NCBI RefSeq assembly: GCF_030444335.1
Contig: NZ_CP128595.1
Span: forward strand, 2,370,501-2,434,500
DNA from: Polaribacter huanghezhanensis
GTDB taxonomy: Bacteria; Bacteroidota; Bacteroidia; Flavobacteriales; Flavobacteriaceae
Length of the DNA stretch: 64,000 nucleotides
Reading direction: 5' to 3'
Positions 27,827 through 36,094 of the stretch are shown in pieces. Within the stretch, counting starts at the first letter, position 1. Each line of letters opens with the position of its first letter. The position numbers and the translations under genes are program-made. The notes under the pieces are model-generated. The model was not told the DNA's origin. It was given only the letters and a program-made list of their open reading frames with translations, and made no database searches.

Positions 27827-27890
27827 AACGTTATCCGGAAAATGGACCGGAATAACATTATAAAATATAATTATATAACCAGTTAGCTAC
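27827..27890 (+). repeat. Cassette-array boundary site S0 (partial attC-like)
   Basis: The right side reads TTATATAACCAGTT, identical over 14 nt to site S7, and ends at GTTAGCTAC (27882-27890), the start of cassette 1. Upstream lies an imperfect hairpin GTTATCCGG / CCGGAATAAC (27830-27856). No matching AAC half precedes it because uvrB is core chromosome. It may be a boundary site analogous to attI or a half-degraded cassette site. Confidence 0.5.
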
Positions 27891-27910
27891 AACCTTAGAA
27901 TCGAACAAAA

Positions 27911-28843
27911 TTGGAAACTGATTACAAAAATTTTTACTATTCTTATTTAAAAGAATATCACGAAGTACGAGCAATTTATTTGAATAATTTATTGCAAAAT
28001 ACGAATGAATTAAATTCAGTAATAGAAGAAAAAGAACTTGAATCTGAAGGAATAAAAATACCATTAACTAATAATACAAAATTTATTATTCAAGCAGATT
28101 TGAGACAAAACTATTTTCATTCAATAGAAAGTTTCTTTGAATTTTTATTTGCGTTTTTACCTAAAAATGGAAAAGTTCCTGACAACAAGAATATTTTAAG
28201 AGCTTTAGTTAAATCTAAATGGAGTCAGAATTATAAAAAAATTGAATATATAGCGAATGGAAGTCTAAAATTAAATTTTCTTGATGAAGAAATTGATTTT
28301 CTAAATTATAAAGTAACTGTTGGTCATTATTTGTTTTTTATTGGAACTTTCTCAAAAGAAAAGTTTAATGATGAATATCAAAATTCAGTTAAAAAAAGTA
28401 TTACATCAATAAAAAAAATCATAAAAACAATAGCAAATGATTTTTGCAAAAGAGATGAATACAACGCCTACAAGCATACTATGAGAGTATTCCCTTCATT
28501 TAACTCTATTCATTTCCTAAATGCTGAAACTTTAAAAGAGGAATTAAAATTTGACTTATCAAACTCTGCTTCATATCAAATATACAATGACAAAGAAAAA
28601 GAAACTATTGTCAAAACGAAACTATTTGACCCTGAAAGAGATTTTAAAATGACAAGAATATGTAGTCATTTAATTTATAATATGGTTGAATTAAGAAGTA
28701 TAGTTTTTGGAAATAGAAAAAATAAAAATGAGAAAATAGCTTTAAACCTATTTAATGAAGATAATTTCGAAGAATCAAATAAACATAATGTGAAAATACA
28801 AGATTTGAGTTTCAGTTCAAAATTAATAAACGGCAGTAGCTAA
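27911..28843 (+). CDS. Cassette 1: unknown protein
   Basis: I do not recognise a family with confidence. The 310-residue protein has no signal peptide or membrane segment and is rich in Lys, Asn, Phe and Ile. It has the stretch CKRDEYNAYKHTMRVFPSF near residues 180-198, a pattern seen in helical, HEPN-like hypothetical proteins, but that is suggestive only. The start is TTG, 29 nt into the cassette. The stop codon TAA (28841-28843) lies inside the cassette's terminal inverted repeat. Confidence 0.7.
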   Translation: METDYKNFYYSYLKEYHEVRAIYLNNLLQNTNELNSVIEEKELESEGIKIPLTNNTKFIIQADLRQNYFHSIESFFEFLFAFLPKNGKVPDNKNILRALVKSKWSQNYKKIEYIANGSLKLNFLDEEIDFLNYKVTVGHYLFFIGTFSKEKFNDEYQNSVKKSITSIKKIIKTIANDFCKRDEYNAYKHTMRVFPSFNSIHFLNAETLKEELKFDLSNSASYQIYNDKEKETIVKTKLFDPERDFKMTRICSHLIYNMVELRSIVFGNRKNKNEKIALNLFNEDNFEESNKHNVKIQDLSFSSKLINGSS

Positions 28844-28978
28844 CACCGTGTAAAAAAAATTGCTGGTAAAAGCTCACTTACGAAAATCCTCTCGGATTTT
28901 CTTGGTTTGTGTTTTATTTATTAAATTCACTGCTTCAACCACGCAACTTTACTTACACAAACACGTTGTGTGCAATTA
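28836..28978 (+). repeat. attC-like cassette site S1
   Basis: The left core GTAGCTAAC (28836-28844) belongs to cassette 1 and is the exact complement of that cassette's start (27882-27890). Inner stem GTGTAA (28848-28853) pairs with TTACAC (28953-28958). A central hairpin GAAAATCC-tctc-GGATTTTC is present. The right core GTTGTGTGCAATTA (28965-28978) opens cassette 2. The central part is shared with S9. Confidence 0.75.
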
Positions 28979-29104
28979 CGACAAACCGACAATCTCGATA
29001 AAATATTCAAAGAAAGTAACATTTATAAAATTATCACGACAGATAGTAAACTGAAAACTATAGTAATAAATAGAATTTAGACTTAACATTAAAACAAATT
29101 CATT

Positions 29105-30205
29105 ATGAGTAATAGACGAAATTGGTTAAAACAAGTAGGTTTAGGAGTTGTGGGATTAGGTCTTGGACAAATTGAAACTTTTGCAAATCCAATACCTAAC
29201 TACTTTGTTTCTAACCCGAATGATACTCGAATTTTATTAAGGTCTAACGAAAATCCATACGGTCCATCACCATTAGCACGAACTGCTATGACAGAAAGTA
29301 TAAATATTAGCAACAGATATGGTTGGACACAAACATCTGAATTGATTACTCTAATAGCTAAAAAAAATAATGTTGCAGAAAAAAATATTCTTTTAGGAGC
29401 GGGTTCAACTGAAATTTTAGATTTAGCACTCCAATTTACTGCTTTAAAAAAAGGTACTTTTATTTTAGCCGAAACAACATATGATTATTGGACTTCTCCA
29501 GCAAAAACTTTAGGAATTAAAAAAATTACTATTCCACTTACAGCAGATAAAAGACTTAATTTGACCGCAATGCTAAAAGCCATTGATTCAGATACTAAAA
29601 TGATTTATATATGTAATCCAAATAATCCGACAGGAACAATTTGTGAAAGAGATGAACTTGTATCATTTATACAAGAAGCATCAAAGAAAGTGATTGTATT
29701 AGTAGATGAAGCATACATTGACTTTACAAATCAACAATCGTTAAGTAATCTTGTAATTGAAAATAAAAATTTAATTGTTGCTAAAACTTTTTCAAAAATG
29801 TATGGATTAGCAGGTGGACGCATAGGTTATGCAGTAGCAAATGAATCCACTATTTATGAGCTTAGCCAATTACAATCTTGGCCAAACGGAAGTGTTAGTG
29901 TCGTGTCAACAGCAGGTGCTTTAGCTTCATTAAAAGATGAAAATTTTAAAAAGGAAGTTTATTCATTAAATGAAAAAGTTAAAAAATATACAATTGAACA
30001 ACTTGAACACTTAAATATTACTTGTATTCCTTCGCATTCAAACTTTATTTATTTTTCCCTTTCTAATTATAAAAAAGATTTCTTTGAACAATTGGAAAAG
30101 AATAATATTGTTGGAACTAAAATTTATGAAGAACAAGGAAAATGGTCACGAATTACAGTCGGAACAATGCAAGAAATGGAAATGTTTATTAATGCCCTAA
30201 GATAA
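29105..30205 (+). CDS. Cassette 2: Tat-exported histidinol-phosphate aminotransferase-like enzyme
   Basis: This 366-residue fold-type I PLP enzyme is HisC-like: NENPYGPSPLA, NPNNPTGTIC, VDEAYIDF and the PLP-lysine in KTFSKMYGLAGGRIGYA near residue 230, then the C-terminal Arg region. Unusually it opens with a twin-arginine leader (NRRNWLKQVGLGVVGLGLG), so it is predicted to act outside the cytoplasm. It is not in a his operon. A role on an exported or scavenged amino compound is more likely than histidine synthesis; substrate is unknown. Confidence 0.85.
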   Translation: MSNRRNWLKQVGLGVVGLGLGQIETFANPIPNYFVSNPNDTRILLRSNENPYGPSPLARTAMTESINISNRYGWTQTSELITLIAKKNNVAEKNILLGAGSTEILDLALQFTALKKGTFILAETTYDYWTSPAKTLGIKKITIPLTADKRLNLTAMLKAIDSDTKMIYICNPNNPTGTICERDELVSFIQEASKKVIVLVDEAYIDFTNQQSLSNLVIENKNLIVAKTFSKMYGLAGGRIGYAVANESTIYELSQLQSWPNGSVSVVSTAGALASLKDENFKKEVYSLNEKVKKYTIEQLEHLNITCIPSHSNFIYFSLSNYKKDFFEQLEKNNIVGTKIYEEQGKWSRITVGTMQEMEMFINALR

Positions 30206-30207
30206 AA

Positions 30208-30346
30208 TAACTGCACACAACACCTCATAAAATTTATGCTTAAATTTGAACTAATAGAAACAACAAACATTCAACAAACAATTTGCTACGTCCGAAAAAT
30301 CTCCGATTTCTCAGTCGCACAAATCTTATAAAATCCCGTTGGCAAC
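30208..30346 (+). repeat. attC-like cassette site S2
   Basis: The left core TAACTGCACACAAC (30208-30221) complements the start of cassette 2 at 13 of 14 positions. The interior (CTCATAAAATTTATGC, then TTTGCTACGTCCGAAAAATC) is shared with S7, making a second site family. The right end CCCGTTGGCAAC places the next junction at 30338. Confidence 0.72.
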
Positions 30347-30358
30347 AAGCTGAAAAAA

Positions 30359-31912
30359 ATGAAATCCGAACTAACAATTTACTTTTTTCTACTCATAACA
30401 TTACTGTTTTCCTGCAAAGAAGAACACAATAATGTAAAATCCAAAGTAGAAAAACCAAATAAAATTGTTTTGATTTCAATAAATGCACCAGCAAAATACA
30501 CTCATTACATAAAGCAAGACAGCATAGGAAAAAAACTCAAGGATAGTTTAGGACCTAAAACATTTTGGAACAATAATGGTTTCACATATTTGAATTATAT
30601 GAACAATGAACAAACTTGGTTGCCCGAACCGAATGTTCGTGACACTATTGCAATTGAATGTTATTCAGAATATTTAGAATTATCTACAAATAACTTTTTT
30701 ACCTCAATAAAAGAGACATTTTTAGTAAAAAACGGAGACACAGTTGTTTTTAACTATAATCATAATATTCCAAATGCAGAAATAACAAACAGAGCTGTAA
30801 ATGACATAGAATTAAACTATAATAATTACAGACTTAAAAAATTATTCGATAACAAGTACACAAGTCATTACCTAATTTTTGGAAATCTTTTTCTAAACGA
30901 TGACTTTAAAAATTATGAACAAAATTCAATTGATTACTATAATAAGGCAAAAAATGATTTTGTTAGAGAAACACAATTATTAGATTCTTTATTAAAATCA
31001 AAAAGCATTACGCAGACAAATTACAATTATCGAAAAGATGCTTTGAATATGTTAATGGAAAAGCACAAAAAACTCAAGAATATTAAAAAGTGGTTGGAAC
31101 AAAACAAATCTTTAAGAGATAAAGAAACCATTGAGCAACTTTTTGGTTTCGATTTAGCCAAAACAGACTCTTTAATGAAATTTTCATTCTTTAGAGATTA
31201 TTTAAATAATATTTCGGAATACAAGTTAGAATTTATAATAGAAAATAATGGAAGTTCAGGTGGAGCTTATATAGACTCAAGAATTCGTTTTGACTCAATT
31301 TTAAAAGATAATCGATTTAATCAAGTTGCTAAAAACTATCTACTTTTCAATGCTTATGACGGAATTGGTAAAAATTTCAGAATCAGAGACAAAGAAAAAT
31401 ATTTTAAAAAACTACAGGAGAACACTACAAACAGAGAGCAACTCGACAAATTGCAGAAAAACTACAAATTGGATTTCAGCAAGTCTGACAAGCTGATTTT
31501 AACCGACTTAAAAAATGATACAATTACTTTTTCTAATGTTTTAAAAAACAACAAAGGAAAATGGCTCTATGTTGATTTTTGGGCAAGTTGGTGTAAGCCT
31601 TGTCGAGAGACAATGCCAGAATCTAACAAGCTTAAAAAGGAATTAAAAAATGAAAATATTGAGTTTATATATTTGGCTCTAAATGATAGAAAAGAAAATT
31701 GGGAAAAAGCAATAAAAATCGATAGTCTTACAAAAAGTCAAAACTACTTTATAGAAAACGGAAATGTTTCTAAAGTTGTTGAAGATCTAGGAATTAAAAC
31801 AATACCTCATTATTTAATTTATAATCCAAATGGAGAATTAATAAATGGATTTGCAAATCGACCAGGAAAAGGAGCAAAAGAACAATTAAGAAAATTATTG
31901 ACGGAAAAATAA
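30359..31912 (+). CDS. Cassette 3: TlpA-like thioredoxin-domain lipoprotein
   Basis: The 517-residue lipoprotein (ITLLFSC, Cys19) has a long N-terminal region without a recognised domain but with coiled-coil-like Lys/Glu stretches. A C-terminal thioredoxin domain follows with VDFWASWCKPCRETMPES near 404-421 (active site WCKPC) and cis-Pro TIPHYLIYNPNGE. It is predicted to be a periplasm-facing thiol reductase or a disulfide exchange protein. It is the only gene of its cassette, with a 20-nt leader. Confidence 0.85.
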   Translation: MKSELTIYFFLLITLLFSCKEEHNNVKSKVEKPNKIVLISINAPAKYTHYIKQDSIGKKLKDSLGPKTFWNNNGFTYLNYMNNEQTWLPEPNVRDTIAIECYSEYLELSTNNFFTSIKETFLVKNGDTVVFNYNHNIPNAEITNRAVNDIELNYNNYRLKKLFDNKYTSHYLIFGNLFLNDDFKNYEQNSIDYYNKAKNDFVRETQLLDSLLKSKSITQTNYNYRKDALNMLMEKHKKLKNIKKWLEQNKSLRDKETIEQLFGFDLAKTDSLMKFSFFRDYLNNISEYKLEFIIENNGSSGGAYIDSRIRFDSILKDNRFNQVAKNYLLFNAYDGIGKNFRIRDKEKYFKKLQENTTNREQLDKLQKNYKLDFSKSDKLILTDLKNDTITFSNVLKNNKGKWLYVDFWASWCKPCRETMPESNKLKKELKNENIEFIYLALNDRKENWEKAIKIDSLTKSQNYFIENGNVSKVVEDLGIKTIPHYLIYNPNGELINGFANRPGKGAKEQLRKLLTEK

Positions 31913-31917
31913 AGCCA

Positions 31918-32059
31918 GTTGCCAACAACGTGTATGCATCATTGCTGGTGGATTTTTCCGGTGGAAAAATCCAGTGATTATTCAATATTGGTTTTTAATT
32001 TACTATTTTTAGTGCTAGCCAGCCGCAACAACCCATACACGAACACGTTGTGCGTAATT
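31918..32059 (+). repeat. attC-like cassette site S3
   Basis: The left core GTTGCCAAC (31918-31926) is the exact complement of cassette 3's start. Inner stem GTGTATG (31930-31936) pairs with CATACAC (32034-32040). A hairpin GGATTTTTCC-ggt-GGAAAAATCC spans 31950-31972. The right core GTTGTGCGTAATT starts at 32047. The right 37 nt are identical to S5. Confidence 0.78.
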
Positions 32060-32064
32060 AAAAA

Positions 32065-33210
32065 ATGAAAATGAGAAAAATAAACTTTTTGCTAATTCTA
32101 TTATGTTTGTCATTATGGAATTGTACAAAAAAAACTGAAAAAGCTGTAATTTCTTTTAAAATCAATAATATGAATTCAAAAGAAGTTAAAGTAAGACTTA
32201 CTTCTTTTGGAGAAAAATTTTCAGATAAATATAAAACTGTAAATTTAGAAAACGGAGAATTTATTCTTGATACTTTAATAAATGAACCGAAAGAAGTTAT
32301 AATTCAACCAAACGAAATGTTGAAAAAACTCTCAAATGGTGAATTATTTCCTATTCCTTCCAAACTAGTTAAATTCTTTATTTATCCAAAAGATAGAGTG
32401 AATGTTAGTGGATCAATGAGCGAATATAAAGTTGATTACAAAGTTGATGGCAATTTATTAAACAATCAATATTCAGATTATAGAAAGAGTATTTTAAATA
32501 ATTATGAACTTGGAAGTAAACTATTTTATGATGTAGAAAATCTTTATTCTAAAGGAGCTAAAGATTCTATAATAAGAATAACTGAAAATAATGAGATAGA
32601 AGTTTCTAAAAAGAATAGAAAAGCACCAATTAATTATATTAATAAAAACCAGAACATTGAACTTTCATCATTTTTATTAGCAAATGAACAGAAAGAAGTA
32701 ATTATAGAAAATTATGATAATCTTTCCGAAAAAGTTAAAAAATCTGATTTTGGAATAATCCTTAAAAAAAGAATTGACAATTGGAAAAATCTTTCAATTA
32801 ATTCAACTGCTCCAAATTTTGAATATCAAACTTATAAAAGCGGAAAAATTAAATTATCAGAAAATAATGGAAAATTTATAGTTTTAGATTTTTGGGGAAG
32901 TTGGTGTGGACCTTGTATTATGGAAATGCCGAAAATGAAAGAATTCTATAAAAATAATAGTAAAAAAATTGAAATTATAGGAATTGCAGCAAGAGACAAA
33001 GAGGCAAACTGGATTAAGGCAATAAAAGAAAATAATTTAACTTGGAAACATATTTTTAACAATAAAAAGAAAGACGATTTAGTCAAAAAATATGGAGTTA
33101 CTGGATTTCCAACAAAAATTATTATAAATCCAAATGGAAAAATTGAAGGAATCTACTTGGGAATAAAAGAAGATTTCTATTTGAAAATGGAGGAATTATT
33201 GAAAAATTAA
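32065..33210 (+). CDS. Cassette 4: TlpA-family disulfide reductase lipoprotein
   Basis: The 381-residue lipoprotein (lipid Cys20 in CLSLWNC) has a DUF4369-like N-terminal region and a C-terminal TlpA/ResA thioredoxin domain: IVLDFWGSWCGPCIMEMPK with WCGPC near 281-285 and cis-Pro TGFPTKIIINPNGK. It is similar in plan to cassette 3 but not closely alike in sequence. The leader from the junction is only 18 nt, so it probably relies on an upstream promoter. Confidence 0.88.
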   Translation: MKMRKINFLLILLCLSLWNCTKKTEKAVISFKINNMNSKEVKVRLTSFGEKFSDKYKTVNLENGEFILDTLINEPKEVIIQPNEMLKKLSNGELFPIPSKLVKFFIYPKDRVNVSGSMSEYKVDYKVDGNLLNNQYSDYRKSILNNYELGSKLFYDVENLYSKGAKDSIIRITENNEIEVSKKNRKAPINYINKNQNIELSSFLLANEQKEVIIENYDNLSEKVKKSDFGIILKKRIDNWKNLSINSTAPNFEYQTYKSGKIKLSENNGKFIVLDFWGSWCGPCIMEMPKMKEFYKNNSKKIEIIGIAARDKEANWIKAIKENNLTWKHIFNNKKKDDLVKKYGVTGFPTKIIINPNGKIEGIYLGIKEDFYLKMEELLKN

Positions 33211-33212
33211 AA

Positions 33213-33359
33213 AACTACTGCCAACACCGTGTATAATTAATTGCTGCGGAATTTCCCTGTCAGAAATTCACGCGAATTAATTATCTTTCCGCTACGGCGG
33301 AAAGTGGATCGTGCTTTTAACCGCAAAAAATCATACACAACCACGTTGTAAATAATTTT
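33213..33359 (+). repeat. attC-like cassette site S4
   Basis: The left end AACTACTGCCAAC (33213-33225) is only weakly complementary to cassette 4's start (9/13). Inner stem GTGTAT (33229-33234) pairs with ATACAC (33333-33338). Two internal hairpins, GAATTTC/GAAATTC and CTTTCCGC-tac-GGCGGAAAG, are present. From GTGTAT to the junction it is about 95% identical to S8, 5 kb away. The right core starts at 33345. Confidence 0.8.
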
Positions 33360-33375
33360 AAAATAACCCCAATAA

Positions 33376-33996
33376 ATGAAAAAGAGCATTCTATTTTTAA
33401 CATGTCTAATTTTAACAAACTTATCATTTGGACAAAAAAACAATAGCAATCTGAAAATGATTTCCGATTACTCATCAAACAATCCTGAAATTAGAGATAT
33501 TTTACAGTTTGAAGGAATTGAATATTTGAAATTAAAATTTATTGGAAAAGAATTAAAAAACAAAAGCTATCATCTAACAGTAAAAGAAATTTGGAATGGT
33601 AAAATAGTTCGAGACACTACAGTTTTCAACAGTAAAACTATTGGAATTAAGCAATTTGAAAAAGTTAATGACACAATGTTAACTTTAAAAGTAATTTCCA
33701 AATTGACCCATAAGAACAAATTAAAAATGACTTTCCGATTTCCACGTTTTGGAATAACAAAAGAATATGACGCAATTGATACTAATGACTATAGTTTAAG
33801 AAATATTGCAGAAGAAAGCAAAATGGAAATTAGTTATGATAAAAAATTCTACTTGCTCGCTTATATTTTACCCTATGAAAAAAAAGATGGTTCAAAATCT
33901 TGGTGTGATGTTGGAACGAGTGGTAAAGACATTGAAAATTGGGGAAAGAAATTCGGAATAAAACATTATTTGTTATTTGAAATGAAATTTGAATAA
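33376..33996 (+). CDS. Cassette 5: secreted unknown protein
   Basis: The 206-residue protein has signal peptide MKKSILFLTCLILTNLSFGQ and no further domain that I recognise. The remainder is predicted to be beta-rich (KSYHLTVKEIWNGKIVRDT, KLKMTFRFPRFGITKEYDA), ending in LLFEMKFE. The ATG is 30 nt after the cassette junction and the stop is at the 5' edge of the following site, so the cassette carries hardly any non-coding sequence apart from the site. Confidence 0.75.
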   Translation: MKKSILFLTCLILTNLSFGQKNNSNLKMISDYSSNNPEIRDILQFEGIEYLKLKFIGKELKNKSYHLTVKEIWNGKIVRDTTVFNSKTIGIKQFEKVNDTMLTLKVISKLTHKNKLKMTFRFPRFGITKEYDAIDTNDYSLRNIAEESKMEISYDKKFYLLAYILPYEKKDGSKSWCDVGTSGKDIENWGKKFGIKHYLLFEMKFE

Positions 33997-34123
33997 AAAC
34001 AATTTACAACACCGTGTATATTTCCAATGGAAAAATCCGGTGATCATTCAATGTTAGTTTTATTTCATTAAATTTATCGCTAGCCAGCCGCAACAACCCA
34101 TACACGAACACGTTGGCATATTT
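33996..34123 (+). repeat. attC-like cassette site S5
   Basis: The left core AAAACAATTTACAAC (33996-34010) complements cassette 5's start at 13 of 15 positions. Inner stem GTGTAT (34014-34019) pairs with ATACAC (34100-34105). The right end GCTAGCCAGCCGCAACAACC...CACG matches S3. The next junction is at 34112. Confidence 0.78.
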
Positions 34124-34154
34124 CAGGACAAGACACATTTAAAAAAAAGGAAAA

Positions 34155-34919
34155 ATGATTAAAAGATTATTAAAACAAAATTTGTCAAATTCAAGTAAGC
34201 GCAAATTAAGGAATCATGTAAATGATTTTAAAGCAGTTTTTTTTTGTGGCAATTTGAATAAGCTAGGTAAAATATACGGCACAGATAAAATCGGAGGACA
34301 CTTCTATACTCCTCATTACATGACACATTTAAAAAAATTCAGATTAAAAAAAATAAACTTACTTGAAATAGGCGTTGGTGGTTATAAAAATCCATTGATC
34401 GGAGGTCAATCCTTAAGAATGTGGAAGAAATATTTTCCATTTGGTAGAATATTTAGTTTAGATATATATGATAAATCTTCCCTTCAAGAAAATAGAATAA
34501 AAATATTTAAAGGAAGTCAAGTAGATAAAGACTTTCTTGAAGGAGTTTCTGATTATATAGGCGAAATAAATATTATTATAGATGATGGTAGTCACATTAA
34601 TGAGCACGTTATTGAATCTTTTAATATCTTATTTCCAAAATTAAAAGATGGTGGAGTATATATTATTGAAGATACACAAACTTCCTATTGGGAAGATTTT
34701 GGTGGTGATAGTAAGGATTTAAAAAATCCTAAAACAATGATGAACTATTTTAAAAATTTGACTGATTCTTTGAATAACCAAGAGTTCATATTTCCTAATT
34801 ATAAACAAACCTACTTTGACAAGAAAATAATTTCAATTCATTTCTACCACAATTTAATTTTTATTTACAAGGGAAATAATAATGAAAAATCAAATATGGT
34901 AGTTAATAACCAAAGATAA
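34155..34919 (+). CDS. Cassette 6: SAM-dependent O-methyltransferase (MycE/TylE-like)
   Basis: The 254-residue protein resembles sugar O-methyltransferases of the MycE/TylE type: KIYGTDKIGGHFYTPHY near 37-53, SAM site LLEIGVGG near 70-77, IIDDGSHINEH near 140-150 and VYIIEDTQTSYW near 173-184. The Asp/His pair binds Mg2+ and the sugar acceptor in the family. It probably methylates a surface or secondary-metabolite sugar. It is a single-gene cassette. Confidence 0.82.
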   Translation: MIKRLLKQNLSNSSKRKLRNHVNDFKAVFFCGNLNKLGKIYGTDKIGGHFYTPHYMTHLKKFRLKKINLLEIGVGGYKNPLIGGQSLRMWKKYFPFGRIFSLDIYDKSSLQENRIKIFKGSQVDKDFLEGVSDYIGEINIIIDDGSHINEHVIESFNILFPKLKDGGVYIIEDTQTSYWEDFGGDSKDLKNPKTMMNYFKNLTDSLNNQEFIFPNYKQTYFDKKIISIHFYHNLIFIYKGNNNEKSNMVVNNQR

Positions 34920-34923
34920 ACTA

Positions 34924-35055
34924 CACACAACATTTTGTGTAAATAATGGCAGATAAAGTGGTAAATATCAAGGTTTTTATTCCGCTCAAACTGAGTAGCG
35001 GTTTGACAGGAAAGCACCACGAAATCTGCCACTACTCATACAATTTACAGTTGTG
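34924..35055 (+). repeat. attC-like cassette site S6 (long-stem type)
   Basis: Four nested stems are seen: CACAAC/GTTGTG (34926-34931, 35050-35055), GTAAAT/ATTTAC (34939-34944, 35043-35048), GGCAGAT/ATCTGCC (34948-34954, 35024-35030) and GTGGT/ACCAC (34958-34962, 35016-35020). The sequence differs from the other families, but the architecture is the same. The cassette 6 end does not complement its own start here. Confidence 0.72.
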
Positions 35056-35086
35056 AAAAATACTGAACTGTAACAATAAAAGACCT

Positions 35087-36094
35087 ATGAATATTAAGAA
35101 AATAATAACAGATAGACATTATCAAACTTGGCCTAGTTGGCATATTATTTATGAATGGGAAAATGAGATCTCAAAATCGTTAAATCTACCTCTCAAGAAT
35201 AGCCCTGGAATAAATAAATATATTTTCTTTCTCGTTAAAAATTTGAAACGAGTTAACAAGAAATTATTTAAAGGTCGATTTGATTCATTTTTGAACGAAA
35301 TATTAGTTCTCAATGCTAAAAATTCGTTTTATTTTGAAATGCATCCAAAGGGTCATAAACAATTCTCGAACTTTAGAAAAACAATCCCAATAATTGTTGA
35401 TTTTTTTAGTAAGTCAAAGATTGAGTTTTATAAAGAAATGTATGCAGACTGTCCTTATCTATTAATCACAAGTCTCGAGGTATTGAATTTCCTTGAAGAA
35501 AATCATATTAAAACTAAATTGATTCATTTTCCAATAAGTTTACCTTCAATGTATAAATTATTACCAAATCAATTTATTGAAAAAAAGTATGATATTGTAT
35601 TAGCAGGAAGGACAAATGTAGTTTTATGGGATTACCTTAAAAGGTATGAAAAATCACATCCAGAAGTTGAATATCTCTATCAAATTGAACAAAATGGAGA
35701 GTTATATTATAAGAGTAACTTAAATGGTATTATTGGAAATTTTCATACTCGTCAAGAGTATATTAATCTAATAAAATTAGCAAGAATCTCTTTCTATTCA
35801 ACACCGGGAATAGATGGAGGAGAAAAAAGAACAAATGGATTTAATCCTGTTACTCCAAGATTTTTAGAGTTATTATCTGCGGGTTGTCATATTATAGGAA
35901 GATATCCTAAAAATAGCGAAACTGATTATTATAAATTAGAAACAATTTGTCCTTCAACAAATTCTTATTCTGATTTTAAAAATCAATTAAATATTGTATT
36001 AAATTTAGACCCACCTATAAAAAGAAATTCTGAATATCTTGAGAATCATTACACATCAACTCGAATTGAAATTTTAAAAAAAATAAATGAATAA
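35087..36094 (+). CDS. Cassette 7a: glycosyltransferase-like protein (GT-B)
   Basis: The 335-residue protein looks like a group 1-like (CgeB-type) glycosyltransferase. The C-terminal Rossmann half contains YDIVLAGRTN, SFYSTPGIDGGE, then GFNPVTPRFLELLSAGCHIIG, the typical donor-binding region near 258-280. The N-terminal half is divergent. It overlaps the next gene by eight bases, so this cassette carries a translationally coupled pair, probably for glycan decoration. Confidence 0.75.
   Translation: MNIKKIITDRHYQTWPSWHIIYEWENEISKSLNLPLKNSPGINKYIFFLVKNLKRVNKKLFKGRFDSFLNEILVLNAKNSFYFEMHPKGHKQFSNFRKTIPIIVDFFSKSKIEFYKEMYADCPYLLITSLEVLNFLEENHIKTKLIHFPISLPSMYKLLPNQFIEKKYDIVLAGRTNVVLWDYLKRYEKSHPEVEYLYQIEQNGELYYKSNLNGIIGNFHTRQEYINLIKLARISFYSTPGIDGGEKRTNGFNPVTPRFLELLSAGCHIIGRYPKNSETDYYKLETICPSTNSYSDFKNQLNIVLNLDPPIKRNSEYLENHYTSTRIEILKKINE

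Noticed and set aside
28860..29054. A 64-codon frame starting within site S1
   Set aside because: It runs through the palindromic site and the leader of cassette 2; the sequence is explained by the site, and the product has no recognisable feature.
33237..33449. A minus-strand frame across site S4
   Set aside because: It covers the hairpins of S4 and the start of the cassette 5 gene in antisense; an artefact of the palindrome.
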